From contig NZ_JAQSUW010000007.1 in NCBI RefSeq assembly GCF_028649395.1, positions 62,001-126,000 on the forward strand: a stretch of DNA of 64,000 nucleotides. The letters run 5' to 3'. Shown here in pieces: positions 9,316 through 19,615 of this stretch (the stretch's first letter is position 1; every line of letters starts with the position of its first letter). The notes below the pieces were generated by a model, which was given only the letters and a program-made list of their open reading frames with translations, searched no databases and was not told the origin of the DNA. The translations under genes and the position numbers were made by a program. The DNA comes from Pseudomonas sp. Gutcm_11s. GTDB taxonomy: Bacteria > Pseudomonadota > Gammaproteobacteria > Pseudomonadales > Pseudomonadaceae.

Positions 9316-9342
9316 TAAGGGCGGATATCCGCCCTTCTTTTT
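9316..9342 (+). terminator. Rho-independent terminator of the AraC gene
   Basis: The perfect inverted repeat AAGGGCGGAT/ATCCGCCCTT (9316-9335) is followed by CTTTTTT. Confidence 0.9.
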
Positions 9343-9395
9343 TCCACAGAAGCTTATGGGTGAGGCCTTTGGAAAGGTCAAAGGCATCAATGTTC

Positions 9396-9445
9396 GCTAT
9401 TGGCCGATAGCTGCCTCTCACAGGCGAACGCTTCCGGCCAAAAGC
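9396..9445. repeat. Palindromic intergenic repeat, copy 3
   Basis: Arms GCTATTGGCCG (9396-9406) and CGGCCAAAAGC (9435-9445) flank CTGCCTCTCACAGGC. It lies between the AraC terminator and the end of the giant HTH gene. Confidence 0.65.
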
Positions 9446-9509
9446 AGTCATAGTCATAGAGTTTTTTACAAAGCTGGGGCGATTCAGTTGGCAGTTCAAG
9501 GCAGCAAGC

Positions 9510-12500
9510 CTAAGGATGCAAACGCCGCTGAATGTCCGCTTCGGTGTCCTCTCTCCTTGCCTCATAGTCATATGTCTTGGCTAATGCCATCAGCAGCTTC
9601 GAAGCAACAAACGGATGAGATATCTGTAGCTCCCTTCCCCAGCCCCGATATTTTTCAGCGAGCACGCGCTCTTGCTCCCCCCCTTCACCCCGCCAGTGCA
9701 CGCCACGTGAGTTATAAACTCCAGTGTGAGCACCCCGCATCATCGCCTCCGATTGAATGTCCTCCATCACAGCACGCACCGCTTCACAGGGCCAAACACC
9801 GTCCTTACCCTTCGGTGCATGTGATAGAAGCTCGCCAATACGGCTGTCCCCAACATCTGCACGACTCAGTTCGATACATGACTGCCGAACATTGGCGACC
9901 CACGCCGCCAAGCGCGCCTCGTTAACCTCGCCAGAGGCCATCTCACCAGGAATCCGACCTAGTGCACTCAGCAGCTTGTATCCGCGCGTAGCCATTTCAC
10001 CTACACGCTCGGGTAGCACACAAAACTCATCTGGGTCGACTGCGCCATCCGCACGCTTAAACATCCAACATATAGCCTGGACGAAAAGCTCCGGGTGCAT
10101 CTCTACGTACTGCTCAAGGTGCGGTATGTTCGAGCTCGCTCGCCTCGCAAAAGGCTGACCCAGAACCTCGATATAGACGAACTCCAAACCTGCCTTCTGT
10201 TCAAGCGACAGACTCGAACAGCCGCTCATACGCTTGAACGCCTCCTCTACGTAGTAAGGCTCAAGCATATATTGCCCAGGCAGGTCGCTTCCTCCACGGG
10301 CCATCTCCGACATCAACCGGAAGATAAGCTCTGGATCCGTTTTCGATAACGCATAACGAATGCAAGAAAATGCCGCCCTCGGCCTATCCGCTTTGAGAAG
10401 TCGTTCAATAGCCTCATTTCGCTCAGACTCTGAGTCGCCGATCCAATCTGGTACCACTTCGCTCCAGTACTGAGACTGAGTGCGCTCACTCAGGGTATCT
10501 ATCAAACGCCAAGTCGAGTGACCAAAAGGAACAAGCAACAACAAACTAGCCACATCCTCTTCTGGCAAGCTCTCCACCAGACTGCACAACACTCCATTGC
10601 GTTGATCATCTGGCAGAGCTCGTAGCGCTCCGCTAATAAGATTCCTATGCGAATGCCCCACGTCCCCATCGGAATGGATTGCTTCAAGCGCATTACGAAG
10701 TAACGTCAGTAATTCAGGCTCAGGCAACACGACTCTGGCGGCAAGAGAGCCGACAATCCATGCCGCATTTCCACGCTCAGCCAGCTCAAGAATCCCACTG
10801 GACCCACGATGCGCAAGAATTTCGCCTAGAGCCTCTGTCCTCAGGCGGTTGATCCTTTCATCGCGCCCACGATGGTCGAAGCTCGCTAAGTCCTCTAGCT
10901 CGTCAGCAGACTCCTCAACCCATGCAGTGTGGAATAGCCACAAATGCTTATTCACAACGTCATTAGGCGCTAACGCGTCATAGACGGACTTACCTGCTAC
11001 AACCAGCGCAGCATGATCGCCATCTTTTTTCGCATGCAGTGCAGCACGTCGCGACAGTGTCGATCTCCGAACCTTCTCTCGCATTGCAGCCTTGTCAGCG
11101 TCACTGGCTTGAGTATTCGCCCAGTGTTCGATCATCGCCCAGACTCGAGCCTGATCCTCTTCATTCAATACCCGCAAGCGCTCGACCAGCTCACCGAGCA
11201 TGTCCAACGTGTACGCAGGCCAACTCAGTACTAGTGCTACCACTTCCCTCTGGAACTCTAGTACTGGCTCCCCTGTCGCAAAGGGCTCGCCATAGCCGTA
11301 ACCATCGTCACGCCAGCGTGGCTTGTGGCTATAGTCACCTACGTTATTGTGGAGACTGAGCTCCGCCATGCAGATGTTCCAAGCTACATCGGGAAACTTG
11401 GCAACTAGTTGCTTCAGCAGGACCACACGCTGTTGAAGGTTAGCGGCGGTCTGGGGCATCCAAGCACGGAAAATTGCTCCCAATGAGTGAGCCGGCTTGT
11501 TGAGCCAGTTGTCCTTGATTTCGATCTGCGAGAGCTGCGCCAGAATGGATACAGCTTGCGAAACAGTTTCCGGGCTCCAGGAAAGACCCTCAAGCGCCCA
11601 AAGCAATCCCGTACGACTTGGAGTGGCGCCAAAGACCCCAGGGCTCACCGGCCTCAAAAGACCAAACACCGCCGGATCTTTAGTCTGGAGGTCTTGCCTA
11701 ATGATGGATAGGAACTCGCCGGGAGCTGCTTCGGCATAAGTGGGAAGGTCTCGATCATTGGCTTCCAGCACTCGCGTAGTTAACGGAGGGCGCAATAGAT
11801 CGCGAACCACACTGTTCACTTCGGCCTCTATGTCAAAACCAAAGCGCTCCTTGAACACCTCATGACCATGAACAGACAGCAGCACTAGAGTCTCCGAGAT
11901 TCCGTCTCTAAAGGCGCTGGAGAACTCTCGCACCTTGCCCTCAGCGGCAGCTCTCCAGCGCTGATCCTCATCCAGATCAAGCGCGGGATCGTCCTCTCCA
12001 AGCACAACTCTCGCCACCTCGAAGTAGCGCCTCATATCTGCCGCGGTCACCTCAGCGGCAACGGCAAAGAGCAGATCCAGCTTTGAAATTACCCCCCTCG
12101 CCGCACCCGCCATCCAAACTGGTGCATCGTTAAGCGTGACCAAGCTCTGGCAGTCTTTCTCAAGCTCCTCGTAGAGGCGTCCCCCAGCCAGCTGCGACAG
12201 CCAAGATTTATCGGCCTCATTGCGGCTGTCCCAAGCTCCTACAAATAGAAATGGAACAAGCTTGGCTGCGTTTTGAGGATCTGCGGCCCACGCCGGAAAC
12301 TTAACAGCAGGGAGTGAAGAAAGCTGGCGGCGGAGTACCGTTAGAGAACGGCCAGAGGCCTTCGCTAGACGAGTAATTTCATCGCGGCTCATGCTCATAC
12401 TCTCAAGCGCCGCAGTGAACGTCTGCGAACTGGCCGGCTTGAGCAATATGCTCGGAGAAGTGAACACCGCATTACGTGGGTAAATCACAAACGAGTGCAT

Positions 12501-13634
12501 GGACCTGGCGTGCGGCGCGAGTTCCCGCTCTACGTCACGCGTATAGACGACGGGTATGAAAGCTTGTTTGGCTGGGGCTAGCCGGGACAGAACTCCCGGC
12601 CTGTCGAAGACCAACACGCGATCTCGATATGAAGCCAATTCGCTACCCCCGTACTCGCTGAGTAGCTGAGCAAGGAATGCGAGCGCCTCCTCAACCGAGT
12701 CGGCTGCGATCACGATAGGCCCAGCAGGTGGACTCGACAGGTAAGAATCTACAGCCCGCTTAGCAGCCTCGATCGCTGAAGCGAATAAACCTCCCGCCAG
12801 TGGCGGACTCGATACCTCAGCCCAGTCGGACCAGCATTTGTCGAGAGAGCGTACATCTTGAGCCGGAATATGTGTTTCGCTTGCAAACCATGCCTGCCCA
12901 GGTAACGACTGCTCTAGCCACTGCTCAAGATCACTTGCGTCATACGCACGAACATCTTTCCACTGTTTCAACTCTTTCTTAGAAGCCACCCAGGCGCCTT
13001 TGCCAGGCCAACGGCGGGGCGTGACGAAGATGAAGGTCATCTTCTTACAAGCTGGCAAGCCAAGAGCTTTTACGCTCTTTTCATAATCTCCATTGGCTTT
13101 CGAACGAGGATCTTCATTGGTGCCGAACTCCCAGCCAGAAGAGCCTTCGGGGATCCATGGCGTACCTTCACCAGCCTCAACGAAGCCATCCCAGCCCGGA
13201 CGCTCAGCGTCATCATTTCCGGGGAAATCAACCTTAGCGAGCCCAGCACCGGTCGAGTGAACCAAGGTGCGCAAAAACACCGCAAATCGAGTTCGCGCCT
13301 GAATGTTATGAGAAGCCCAGTCTTCGATGGCATTAGCCCTGATCGCCAAAAATGGCGGGACATAGGTCATTGCACTGGCTGGCGATACTTTCCTGCTGGC
13401 CTGCGCCGCCTCATATTGGGCCTGCATTTCCATCAAATCCTTGAGCGGCACCTTAAAAGCCCTCTCCAGCCGCGCCGCCATCTCGGCCGACAAGGCTGAA
13501 TTGCCATTGAGGAGATTCGACAACGCTGGGCGCCCTACACCCATTAGCGATGCGGCCTTGGTTACTGTCATCCCAGCAGGGATGACTTCCGCCTTAATTC
13601 GCAAACCTGGGTGAGGAACATCTTGAAAGGTCAT
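9510..13634 (-). CDS. HigA-type HTH fused to a 1300-residue protein; possible defence effector
   Basis: 1374 residues. Residues 7-65 read as a HigA/XRE antitoxin-type domain: HPGLRIKAEVIPAG, then MGVGRPALSNLLNGNSALS. Residues about 110-255 resemble a nuclease-like region, with Asp149 in GWDG, Glu169 in GWEFG and Lys179 in a KAN-DY segment, a spacing compatible with a degenerate PD-(D/E)XK fold. Residues about 295-420 look like an NTPase core without a Walker A loop. The rest is helical, repeat-like sequence. No toxin or methylase gene is adjacent. The start has an AGAGGG ribosome site, and an operator lies in its promoter. Nuclease and defence roles are inference; the HTH is clear. Confidence 0.7.
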   Translation of the reverse strand: MTFQDVPHPGLRIKAEVIPAGMTVTKAASLMGVGRPALSNLLNGNSALSAEMAARLERAFKVPLKDLMEMQAQYEAAQASRKVSPASAMTYVPPFLAIRANAIEDWASHNIQARTRFAVFLRTLVHSTGAGLAKVDFPGNDDAERPGWDGFVEAGEGTPWIPEGSSGWEFGTNEDPRSKANGDYEKSVKALGLPACKKMTFIFVTPRRWPGKGAWVASKKELKQWKDVRAYDASDLEQWLEQSLPGQAWFASETHIPAQDVRSLDKCWSDWAEVSSPPLAGGLFASAIEAAKRAVDSYLSSPPAGPIVIAADSVEEALAFLAQLLSEYGGSELASYRDRVLVFDRPGVLSRLAPAKQAFIPVVYTRDVERELAPHARSMHSFVIYPRNAVFTSPSILLKPASSQTFTAALESMSMSRDEITRLAKASGRSLTVLRRQLSSLPAVKFPAWAADPQNAAKLVPFLFVGAWDSRNEADKSWLSQLAGGRLYEELEKDCQSLVTLNDAPVWMAGAARGVISKLDLLFAVAAEVTAADMRRYFEVARVVLGEDDPALDLDEDQRWRAAAEGKVREFSSAFRDGISETLVLLSVHGHEVFKERFGFDIEAEVNSVVRDLLRPPLTTRVLEANDRDLPTYAEAAPGEFLSIIRQDLQTKDPAVFGLLRPVSPGVFGATPSRTGLLWALEGLSWSPETVSQAVSILAQLSQIEIKDNWLNKPAHSLGAIFRAWMPQTAANLQQRVVLLKQLVAKFPDVAWNICMAELSLHNNVGDYSHKPRWRDDGYGYGEPFATGEPVLEFQREVVALVLSWPAYTLDMLGELVERLRVLNEEDQARVWAMIEHWANTQASDADKAAMREKVRRSTLSRRAALHAKKDGDHAALVVAGKSVYDALAPNDVVNKHLWLFHTAWVEESADELEDLASFDHRGRDERINRLRTEALGEILAHRGSSGILELAERGNAAWIVGSLAARVVLPEPELLTLLRNALEAIHSDGDVGHSHRNLISGALRALPDDQRNGVLCSLVESLPEEDVASLLLLVPFGHSTWRLIDTLSERTQSQYWSEVVPDWIGDSESERNEAIERLLKADRPRAAFSCIRYALSKTDPELIFRLMSEMARGGSDLPGQYMLEPYYVEEAFKRMSGCSSLSLEQKAGLEFVYIEVLGQPFARRASSNIPHLEQYVEMHPELFVQAICWMFKRADGAVDPDEFCVLPERVGEMATRGYKLLSALGRIPGEMASGEVNEARLAAWVANVRQSCIELSRADVGDSRIGELLSHAPKGKDGVWPCEAVRAVMEDIQSEAMMRGAHTGVYNSRGVHWRGEGGEQERVLAEKYRGWGRELQISHPFVASKLLMALAKTYDYEARREDTEADIQRRLHP

Positions 13635-13681
13635 TTATGAGCCCTCTGGGCGCAGTAAAGGGGGATGAGCAGGGTCGGAAA

Positions 13682-13710
13682 AATATAGTGTATCGTGTAG
13701 CGATACACAA
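13682..13710 (-). promoter_or_regulatory. Promoter with embedded operator of the giant HTH gene
   Basis: On the minus strand, -35 TTGTGT (13705-13710) and -10 TATATT (13682-13687) are 17 bp apart. The spacer is almost filled by a perfect inverted repeat, GTGTATCG (13688-13695) and CGATACAC (13701-13708). This is where a HigA-type domain would bind to shut off its own promoter. Confidence 0.75.
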
Positions 13711-14188
13711 TACATTTATCGCCTTTTCGATGTACCTCCTCCTATCACCTAACTCCAACCCTCGAAGCGGGCCACAACGCTACAAAATCTTTGCCGATAT
13801 AGCTCCAGACTTCATACCCGAGCACGCGGGAAAGGGCAGGTGTCAGCGGACTGCTCACGTCGAGCATTCAATCCCGAGGGCACGTCGTGGACAGAGGCCC
13901 GACAAACATCCTCAATTGGCCGGTTCCTGTTCTTTTTCAAAGGCCGCTTCTGGCTGGTAGCGATCAGCCAGATGAAGTCGGCGTCTGACCTGAAAATGTG
14001 TACTCGTTCAGCTCCGCCCCTAGCTAAAGGCACTTAGTAGTCGTTTACACTGGAGCCACAAGCCTCAAAGAAGGCTCGCCCCAAGGAAATTGACAGCATT
14101 CAAAACAAGGGACTGGTAACCAACCAGGAAAACCCTCCATCACTTCACGCTCCCCCTCAAAACATTAATTTAGGTAAGTGATTGATTT
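13711..14188. other. Gap between the accessory region and moxR
   Basis: I see no gene. It contains the weak fourth palindromic repeat and a small hairpin, AGCCT/AGGCT, near 14060-14076. Composition changes to GC-rich core sequence at about 14.2 kb. Confidence 0.5.
13945..13978. repeat. Palindromic intergenic repeat, copy 4 (degenerate)
   Basis: GCTTCTGGCTG and CAGCCAGATGAAG form diverged arms of the same element. Less certain than the other three copies. Confidence 0.4.
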
Positions 14189-14233
14189 ATGGAAGATAAA
14201 TCACAGGTAACAGTTAATAGGGTTCCAGATTTC

Positions 14234-15313
<1,080 letters not shown>

Positions 15314-15323
15314 TCATTAGCGC

Positions 15324-16655
15324 ATGAAGCCATCCCGCCTGTTCCTCGGCCTGCTCGGCGGCCTGCTGGCCTTAGCCATCGTCCTCGGCACGCTGCCGCT
15401 GCTCGGCATCAAGCTGCCGCAGACCCTGCAGCCGCTGTGGTGGGGCCTGCTGCTGGCCCTGCTGCTGATCGCCGGCCTGGACGCCGCCTGGCTGCGCCGC
15501 CTGCCTTCGCCGCGCCTGGAGCGCCAGCTGCCGGGCAACCTGCCACTGGGGCGCTGGAGCGAGGTGCGCCTGACCCTGCATCACGACTATCGCCAGGCGC
15601 TGGCCGTGCAGGCCTTCGATCACCTGCCCGAGCACATGGACTTCGAGTTTCTGCCGCAACAGGTGGAGCTGCATCCGGGCGAGCAGACCGAGTTCGGCTA
15701 CCGGGTGCGTCCGCTCAAGCGTGGCCATTTCCACATTCCGCGCTGCGAGCTGCTGCTGCCCAGCCCACTGCGCCTGTGGCAGTCGCGGCGCTTCCTCGAG
15801 CAGGCCAGCGAGACCCGCGTCTACCCGGACTTCGCCCGCCTCTACGGCGCCCAGCTGATGGCGGTGGACGACTGGCTCAGCCAAATGGGCGTGCGCCAGC
15901 GCCAGCGTCGCGGCCTTGGTCTGGAGTTCCACCAGCTGCGCGAATTCCGTGAGGGCGACACCCTGCGCCAGATCGACTGGAAGGCCACCGCGCGCAAGCG
16001 CACGCCGATCGCCCGCGAGTACCAGGACGAGCGCGACCAGCAGATCGTCTTCCTGATCGACTGCGGCCGGCGCATGCGTAGCCAGGATGACGAGCTGTCG
16101 CACTTCGACCACGCGCTCAACGCCTGCCTGCTGCTCAGCTACGTGGCCCTGCGCCAGGGCGATGCGGTGGGCCTGGCGACCTTCGCCGGCGAGCAGGACC
16201 AGTACCTCGCACCGGTCAAGGGCCAGGCGCATATCAGCAACCTGCTCAACGCCGTGTACACCCTCGACAGCACCCGACGCCCGGCCGACTACGCGGCGGC
16301 GATCAACGCCCTGCTCGCCCGCCAGCGTCGCCGCGCCCTGGTGGTACTGGTGACCAACCTGCGCGACGAGGACGACGAGGAGCTGCTCGGTGCGGTCAAG
16401 CGCCTGGGCCGCCAGCACCGCGTGCTGATCGCCAGCCTGCGCGAGGAAGTGCTGGATCGCCTGCGCCACACCCAGGTGCAAGACTACGAGCAGGCCCTGG
16501 CCTACTGCGGCACGGTGGATTACCTGAATGCGCGTGCAGGCCTGCACGAACGCCTGCTCGCCCACGGCGTGCCGGTGCTGGACGCCAGGCCGAACGAGCT
16601 GGGGCCGGAACTGGTGGGGCGCTATCTGGCCTGGAAGAAGGCCGGGGTGCTGTAG
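15324..16655 (+). CDS. DUF58 domain protein, partner of MoxR
   Basis: 443 residues. Two N-terminal membrane segments (about residues 5-50) precede a cytoplasmic part with the DUF58 signature GLEFHQLREFREGDTLRQIDWKATAR and a VWA-like fold (VFLIDCGRRMR). DUF58 proteins are encoded beside MoxR and are thought to work with it in assembling or protecting other complexes. The usual further members (VWA proteins, BatD) are absent: the next gene, dgkA, is convergent. Confidence 0.9.
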   Translation: MKPSRLFLGLLGGLLALAIVLGTLPLLGIKLPQTLQPLWWGLLLALLLIAGLDAAWLRRLPSPRLERQLPGNLPLGRWSEVRLTLHHDYRQALAVQAFDHLPEHMDFEFLPQQVELHPGEQTEFGYRVRPLKRGHFHIPRCELLLPSPLRLWQSRRFLEQASETRVYPDFARLYGAQLMAVDDWLSQMGVRQRQRRGLGLEFHQLREFREGDTLRQIDWKATARKRTPIAREYQDERDQQIVFLIDCGRRMRSQDDELSHFDHALNACLLLSYVALRQGDAVGLATFAGEQDQYLAPVKGQAHISNLLNAVYTLDSTRRPADYAAAINALLARQRRRALVVLVTNLRDEDDEELLGAVKRLGRQHRVLIASLREEVLDRLRHTQVQDYEQALAYCGTVDYLNARAGLHERLLAHGVPVLDARPNELGPELVGRYLAWKKAGVL

Positions 16656-16673
16656 GGCGAGCGCCGCTCGCCC
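16655..16673. terminator. Stem-loop between convergent DUF58 and dgkA genes
   Basis: GGGCGAGC/GCTCGCCC with a three-base loop directly after the DUF58 stop. There is no T-run, so its activity as a terminator is uncertain. Confidence 0.45.
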
Positions 16674-16682
16674 CTATGCATA

Positions 16683-17048
16683 TCAACCGATCAGGATGAT
16701 CGCCCAGACCAAGGTGATCAGCGCCAGGGAGGTCAACTGGGCAGCACTGCCCATGTCCTTGGCGTTCTTCGACAGCGGATGGCGCTCCAGCGAGATGCGG
16801 TCGATAGCCGCCTCCACCGCCGAATTGAGCAGCTCGACGATCAGCGAGAGCATGCTCACCGCCACCATCAATGCCCGCTCCACGGGACTGACGTCGAGCC
16901 AGAAGGCCAGCGGTATCAGCACTACGTTGAGCAGCACCAGTTGGCGGAAGGCGGCTTCGCCGGTGAAGGCCGCGCGCAGACCATCGAAGGAATAGCCGGC
17001 GGCGTTGAGGATGCGTTTCAGGCCGGTCTGGCCCTTGAATGGCGACAT
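16683..17048 (-). CDS. dgkA: Diacylglycerol kinase
   Basis: 121 residues, the normal size of the small trimeric membrane kinase. Three membrane helices are visible, and the family signature ELLNSAVEAAIDRIS followed by KNAKDMGSAAQ holds the catalytic Glu and the ATP-site residues. It phosphorylates diacylglycerol released during membrane-derived glucan synthesis back to phosphatidic acid in the inner membrane. It lies downstream of erdR on the same strand, as in P. aeruginosa. Confidence 0.93.
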   Translation of the reverse strand: MSPFKGQTGLKRILNAAGYSFDGLRAAFTGEAAFRQLVLLNVVLIPLAFWLDVSPVERALMVAVSMLSLIVELLNSAVEAAIDRISLERHPLSKNAKDMGSAAQLTSLALITLVWAIILIG

Positions 17049-17116
17049 GAGGTACTGCAGTCCTGTGACGATGACGGCGGCACCTTAGAGGGCTCGCCGT
17101 CAAAAATGCGTGAAGG

Positions 17117-17767
17117 TCACTGCCCGGGAATCGATTCCATCTGCTGCAGCAGCAGCGCCGCCTGGGTGCGGGTACGCACGCCGAGCTTGCGGAAGATGGC
17201 AGTGACGTGGGCCTTGATGGTGGCCTCGGAAACGTTCAGCTCGAAGGCGATCTGCTTGTTCAGCAGCCCCTCGCAGACCATGGTCAGCACACGGAACTGC
17301 TGCGGCGTCAGGCTGGCCAGCCCGGCGCTGGCAGCCTTGGCCTCGGCCGACACACTGACGCTGTCGAAGGCCTGCGCCGGCCACCAGACGTCGCCGTCGA
17401 GCACCTGACGCACTGCCTGCTGGATGGTCTCCAGCGAGCTGGACTTGGGAATGAAGCCACTGGCGCCGAACTCGCGCGAACGTGAGACCACCGCGGCCTC
17501 TTCCTGGGCCGAGATCATCACCACCGGCACCTGTGGGTACTGCCCGCGCAGCAGCACCAGGCCGGAGAAGCCGTAGGCGCCAGGCATGTTGAGGTCGAGC
17601 AGGACCAGGTCCCAGTCGCCTTTCTCGGCCAGTCGCGCCTCGAGCTCGGCGATGCTGGCCGCCTCCACCAGGCGCACGTCCGGCCCCAAGCCCAGGGTCA
17701 GCGCCTGTTGCAGGGCACTGCGGAACAACGGGTGGTCGTCGGCGATGAGAATCTCGTATGCGGCCAT
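17117..17767 (-). CDS. erdR: LuxR-type response regulator ErdR/AgmR
   Basis: 216 residues from MAAYEILIADDHPLF. The receiver domain has the acidic DD pair near the start, phospho-acceptor Asp in LVLLDLNMPG, and a conserved Lys in FIPKSS. The C-terminal LuxR helix-turn-helix is LTPQQFRVLTMVCEGLLNKQ followed by ATIKAHVTAIFRKLGV. It closely matches the Pseudomonas regulator known as ErdR or AgmR, linked to ethanol and related alcohol oxidation. The frame is open upstream, but those residues look untranslated. No sensor kinase gene is adjacent. Confidence 0.88.
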   Translation of the reverse strand: MAAYEILIADDHPLFRSALQQALTLGLGPDVRLVEAASIAELEARLAEKGDWDLVLLDLNMPGAYGFSGLVLLRGQYPQVPVVMISAQEEAAVVSRSREFGASGFIPKSSSLETIQQAVRQVLDGDVWWPAQAFDSVSVSAEAKAASAGLASLTPQQFRVLTMVCEGLLNKQIAFELNVSEATIKAHVTAIFRKLGVRTRTQAALLLQQMESIPGQ

Positions 17768-17894
17768 GGCGTTCCTGTTCTTGTTGTCGAGCGGGCTGGC
17801 TGGCGAAGCGGCGCCCAGCATGCCCAGCCGTGACGGGGTGGTCAAGCGTCCCGCTTTGCGGCAAAGTCGCCGACTTTGCCTGCCGAGAACCACC

Positions 17895-18776
17895 ATGCGA
17901 AGCCAAGCCCTGCGCGCCGACCTGTTGATGCTGCTGACCGCGATGATCTGGGGCTCCTCCTTCGTCGCCCAGCGCCTGGGGATGGATGCCGTGGGGCCCT
18001 TCCTCTATACCGGCCTGCGCTTCACCCTCGCCACCCTGGCCCTGCTGCCGCTGGTGCTCTGGCTGGGCAGCCGCGACACCGCGCACAAGCCGGCGCCGGT
18101 CAGCCGGGGCCTGCTGCTCGGCGGCCTGGCCATGGGCCTGGCCCTGTCGCTGGGGATCAACCTGCAACAGGTCGGCCTGCTGTTCACCAGCGTGACCAAC
18201 TCCGGCTTCATCACCGGCCTCTACGTCATCGTGGTACCGCTGCTCGGCCTGCTGATCGGCCAGCGCACCGGCCTGGGCACCTGGCTGGGCGCTAGCCTGG
18301 CAGTGGTTGGCATGTTCCTGCTCAGCGTCGGCGAGGGCTTCCAGGTCGCCTCGGGCGACTGGCTGCAGCTGGCGGGCGCCTTCGTCTGGGGCGTCCACGT
18401 ATTGCTGGTGAGCTTCTTCGCCAGCCGCCACGACCCGCTGCGCCTGGCCCTGCTGCAGTTCGCCACCTGCGCCGTGCTGAGCCTGGTCCTGGCAGTGGTA
18501 TTCGAGGAGATCCGCCTGGACGCCATCCTCGCCGCCGGCCCGGCCATCCTCTATGGCGGCCTGCTCGGCGTGGCCGTCGGCTTCACCCTGCAGGTGGTGG
18601 CGCAGAAGCACGCGATCGCCTCACATGCGGCCATCATCCTCTCGCTGGAAGCAGTGTTCGCCGCCATCGCCGGCGCCCTGTTGCTCGGCGAAGCGCTGGC
18701 GCTGAAGGGCTACTTCGGCTGCGTGCTGATGTTCGCCGGCATGCTGCTGGCACAGCTGTGGCCGAAGAAGGCCTGA
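17895..18776 (+). CDS. EamA/DMT family transporter
   Basis: 293 residues with about ten hydrophobic segments in two homologous halves, each an EamA unit (AMIWGSSFVAQRLGMDAVGP in the first). It is a predicted inner membrane exporter of metabolites of unknown identity. The start at MRSQALRADLL was chosen because the upstream frame overlaps the divergent erdR start region and has no hydrophobic character. It is transcribed away from erdR with about 130 bases between the two starts. Confidence 0.87.
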   Translation: MRSQALRADLLMLLTAMIWGSSFVAQRLGMDAVGPFLYTGLRFTLATLALLPLVLWLGSRDTAHKPAPVSRGLLLGGLAMGLALSLGINLQQVGLLFTSVTNSGFITGLYVIVVPLLGLLIGQRTGLGTWLGASLAVVGMFLLSVGEGFQVASGDWLQLAGAFVWGVHVLLVSFFASRHDPLRLALLQFATCAVLSLVLAVVFEEIRLDAILAAGPAILYGGLLGVAVGFTLQVVAQKHAIASHAAIILSLEAVFAAIAGALLLGEALALKGYFGCVLMFAGMLLAQLWPKKA

Positions 18777-18820
18777 GCTACCCGGTAGAACCAGCGGCGC
18801 TCCGGCAATAAGAGGTAGAA

Positions 18821-18852
18821 GGAGGGATTCGAGGCAGCAGCCTCGTCCCTCC
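18821..18852. other. Long hairpin between convergent genes
   Basis: GGAGGGA-TT-CGAGGC, a four-base loop, then GCCTCG-T-CCCTCC form an interrupted stem after the transporter gene. No T-run is present; it may act as a bidirectional transcript end. Confidence 0.5.
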
Positions 18853-18895
18853 TGGCCCCTACCAGGCATTCTTATGCAGGCTCTAAGCCGCCGGC

Positions 18896-19615
18896 TTACT
18901 TTTCCAGGAAGGGTTTCAGCGCCAGGTGCGCGGGGCTCTGCTCGTCCAGCACGCGGCGGTGCTTGGCACTCAGATAGTGCTCGGTGAACAGGTCCAGCCA
19001 GGCGTCCAGGGCACCCGCCGCCTGCGACTCGCCAGCCAGCTCCAGACAGAGCGCGGCCACTTCGGCAGTACACAGGTGCTCGTCGCGCTTGGAGCGGCGC
19101 AGGCGATAGCGCGACAGCTGCTCCGGCTTCAGGCTGAGCACCGGGAAGCGATTCAGATACGGACTCTTGCGGAACATCTTGCGCGCCTCGGTCCAGGTCG
19201 CGTCGAGCAGGATGAACAGCGGGCGCTTGCCGGCAGCCAGGGACGGCAGCTCCTCGATGACGCGCTCAGGCTCCGCGTATTCGCCAGGGAATACCACGCA
19301 GGGCGCGTATTGCGGATCGTCCAACAGTTCCAGCAGGCGCGGATCGACCGCGGTGCGCTGCCAGCCGAAGGCATGGGTATCAGTCACGAGGTCGGCGATC
19401 AGCCAGCCGGTGTTGCTCGGCTTCAGCGCCTCCACGTCATACATCAGCAGGCAGACACCGGCCTGTACCTCGACCTCGGGTCGCCAGGCACACAGGCAAT
19501 AGCTGGGGATAACCCGGCAGCCGGGGCAGCGCGCGGAGCGCGAACCACGGGACACAAAGGGCTTGAGGCTGCGCGCCAGGCGTTCGGCGCGCAGGCGGGC
19601 GACAGCATGGCTCAT
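18896..19615 (-). CDS. tapT: tRNA-uridine aminocarboxypropyltransferase (DTW domain)
   Basis: 239 residues from MSHAVARLRAERL. The N-terminal cysteine cluster CPGC...YCLC and the DTW-domain motif LLDATWTEARKMF are both present, with an HxxLSxxH-like C-terminal region (EHYLSAKHRR). The family (YfiP/TapT) puts the 3-amino-3-carboxypropyl group from S-adenosylmethionine on U47 of tRNAs. The symbol is inferred from family membership. It is divergent from the PA3611-like gene. Confidence 0.82.
   Translation of the reverse strand: MSHAVARLRAERLARSLKPFVSRGSRSARCPGCRVIPSYCLCAWRPEVEVQAGVCLLMYDVEALKPSNTGWLIADLVTDTHAFGWQRTAVDPRLLELLDDPQYAPCVVFPGEYAEPERVIEELPSLAAGKRPLFILLDATWTEARKMFRKSPYLNRFPVLSLKPEQLSRYRLRRSKRDEHLCTAEVAALCLELAGESQAAGALDAWLDLFTEHYLSAKHRRVLDEQSPAHLALKPFLEK

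Noticed and set aside
9510..13634. Reading the giant gene as half of a higBA toxin-antitoxin pair
   Set aside because: No HigB-like gene lies on either side; the HTH is part of one continuous 1374-residue frame.
15372..16565. 397-residue frame antisense to the DUF58 gene
   Set aside because: Same reason; the plus-strand DUF58 motif is clear and the frame has no domain.
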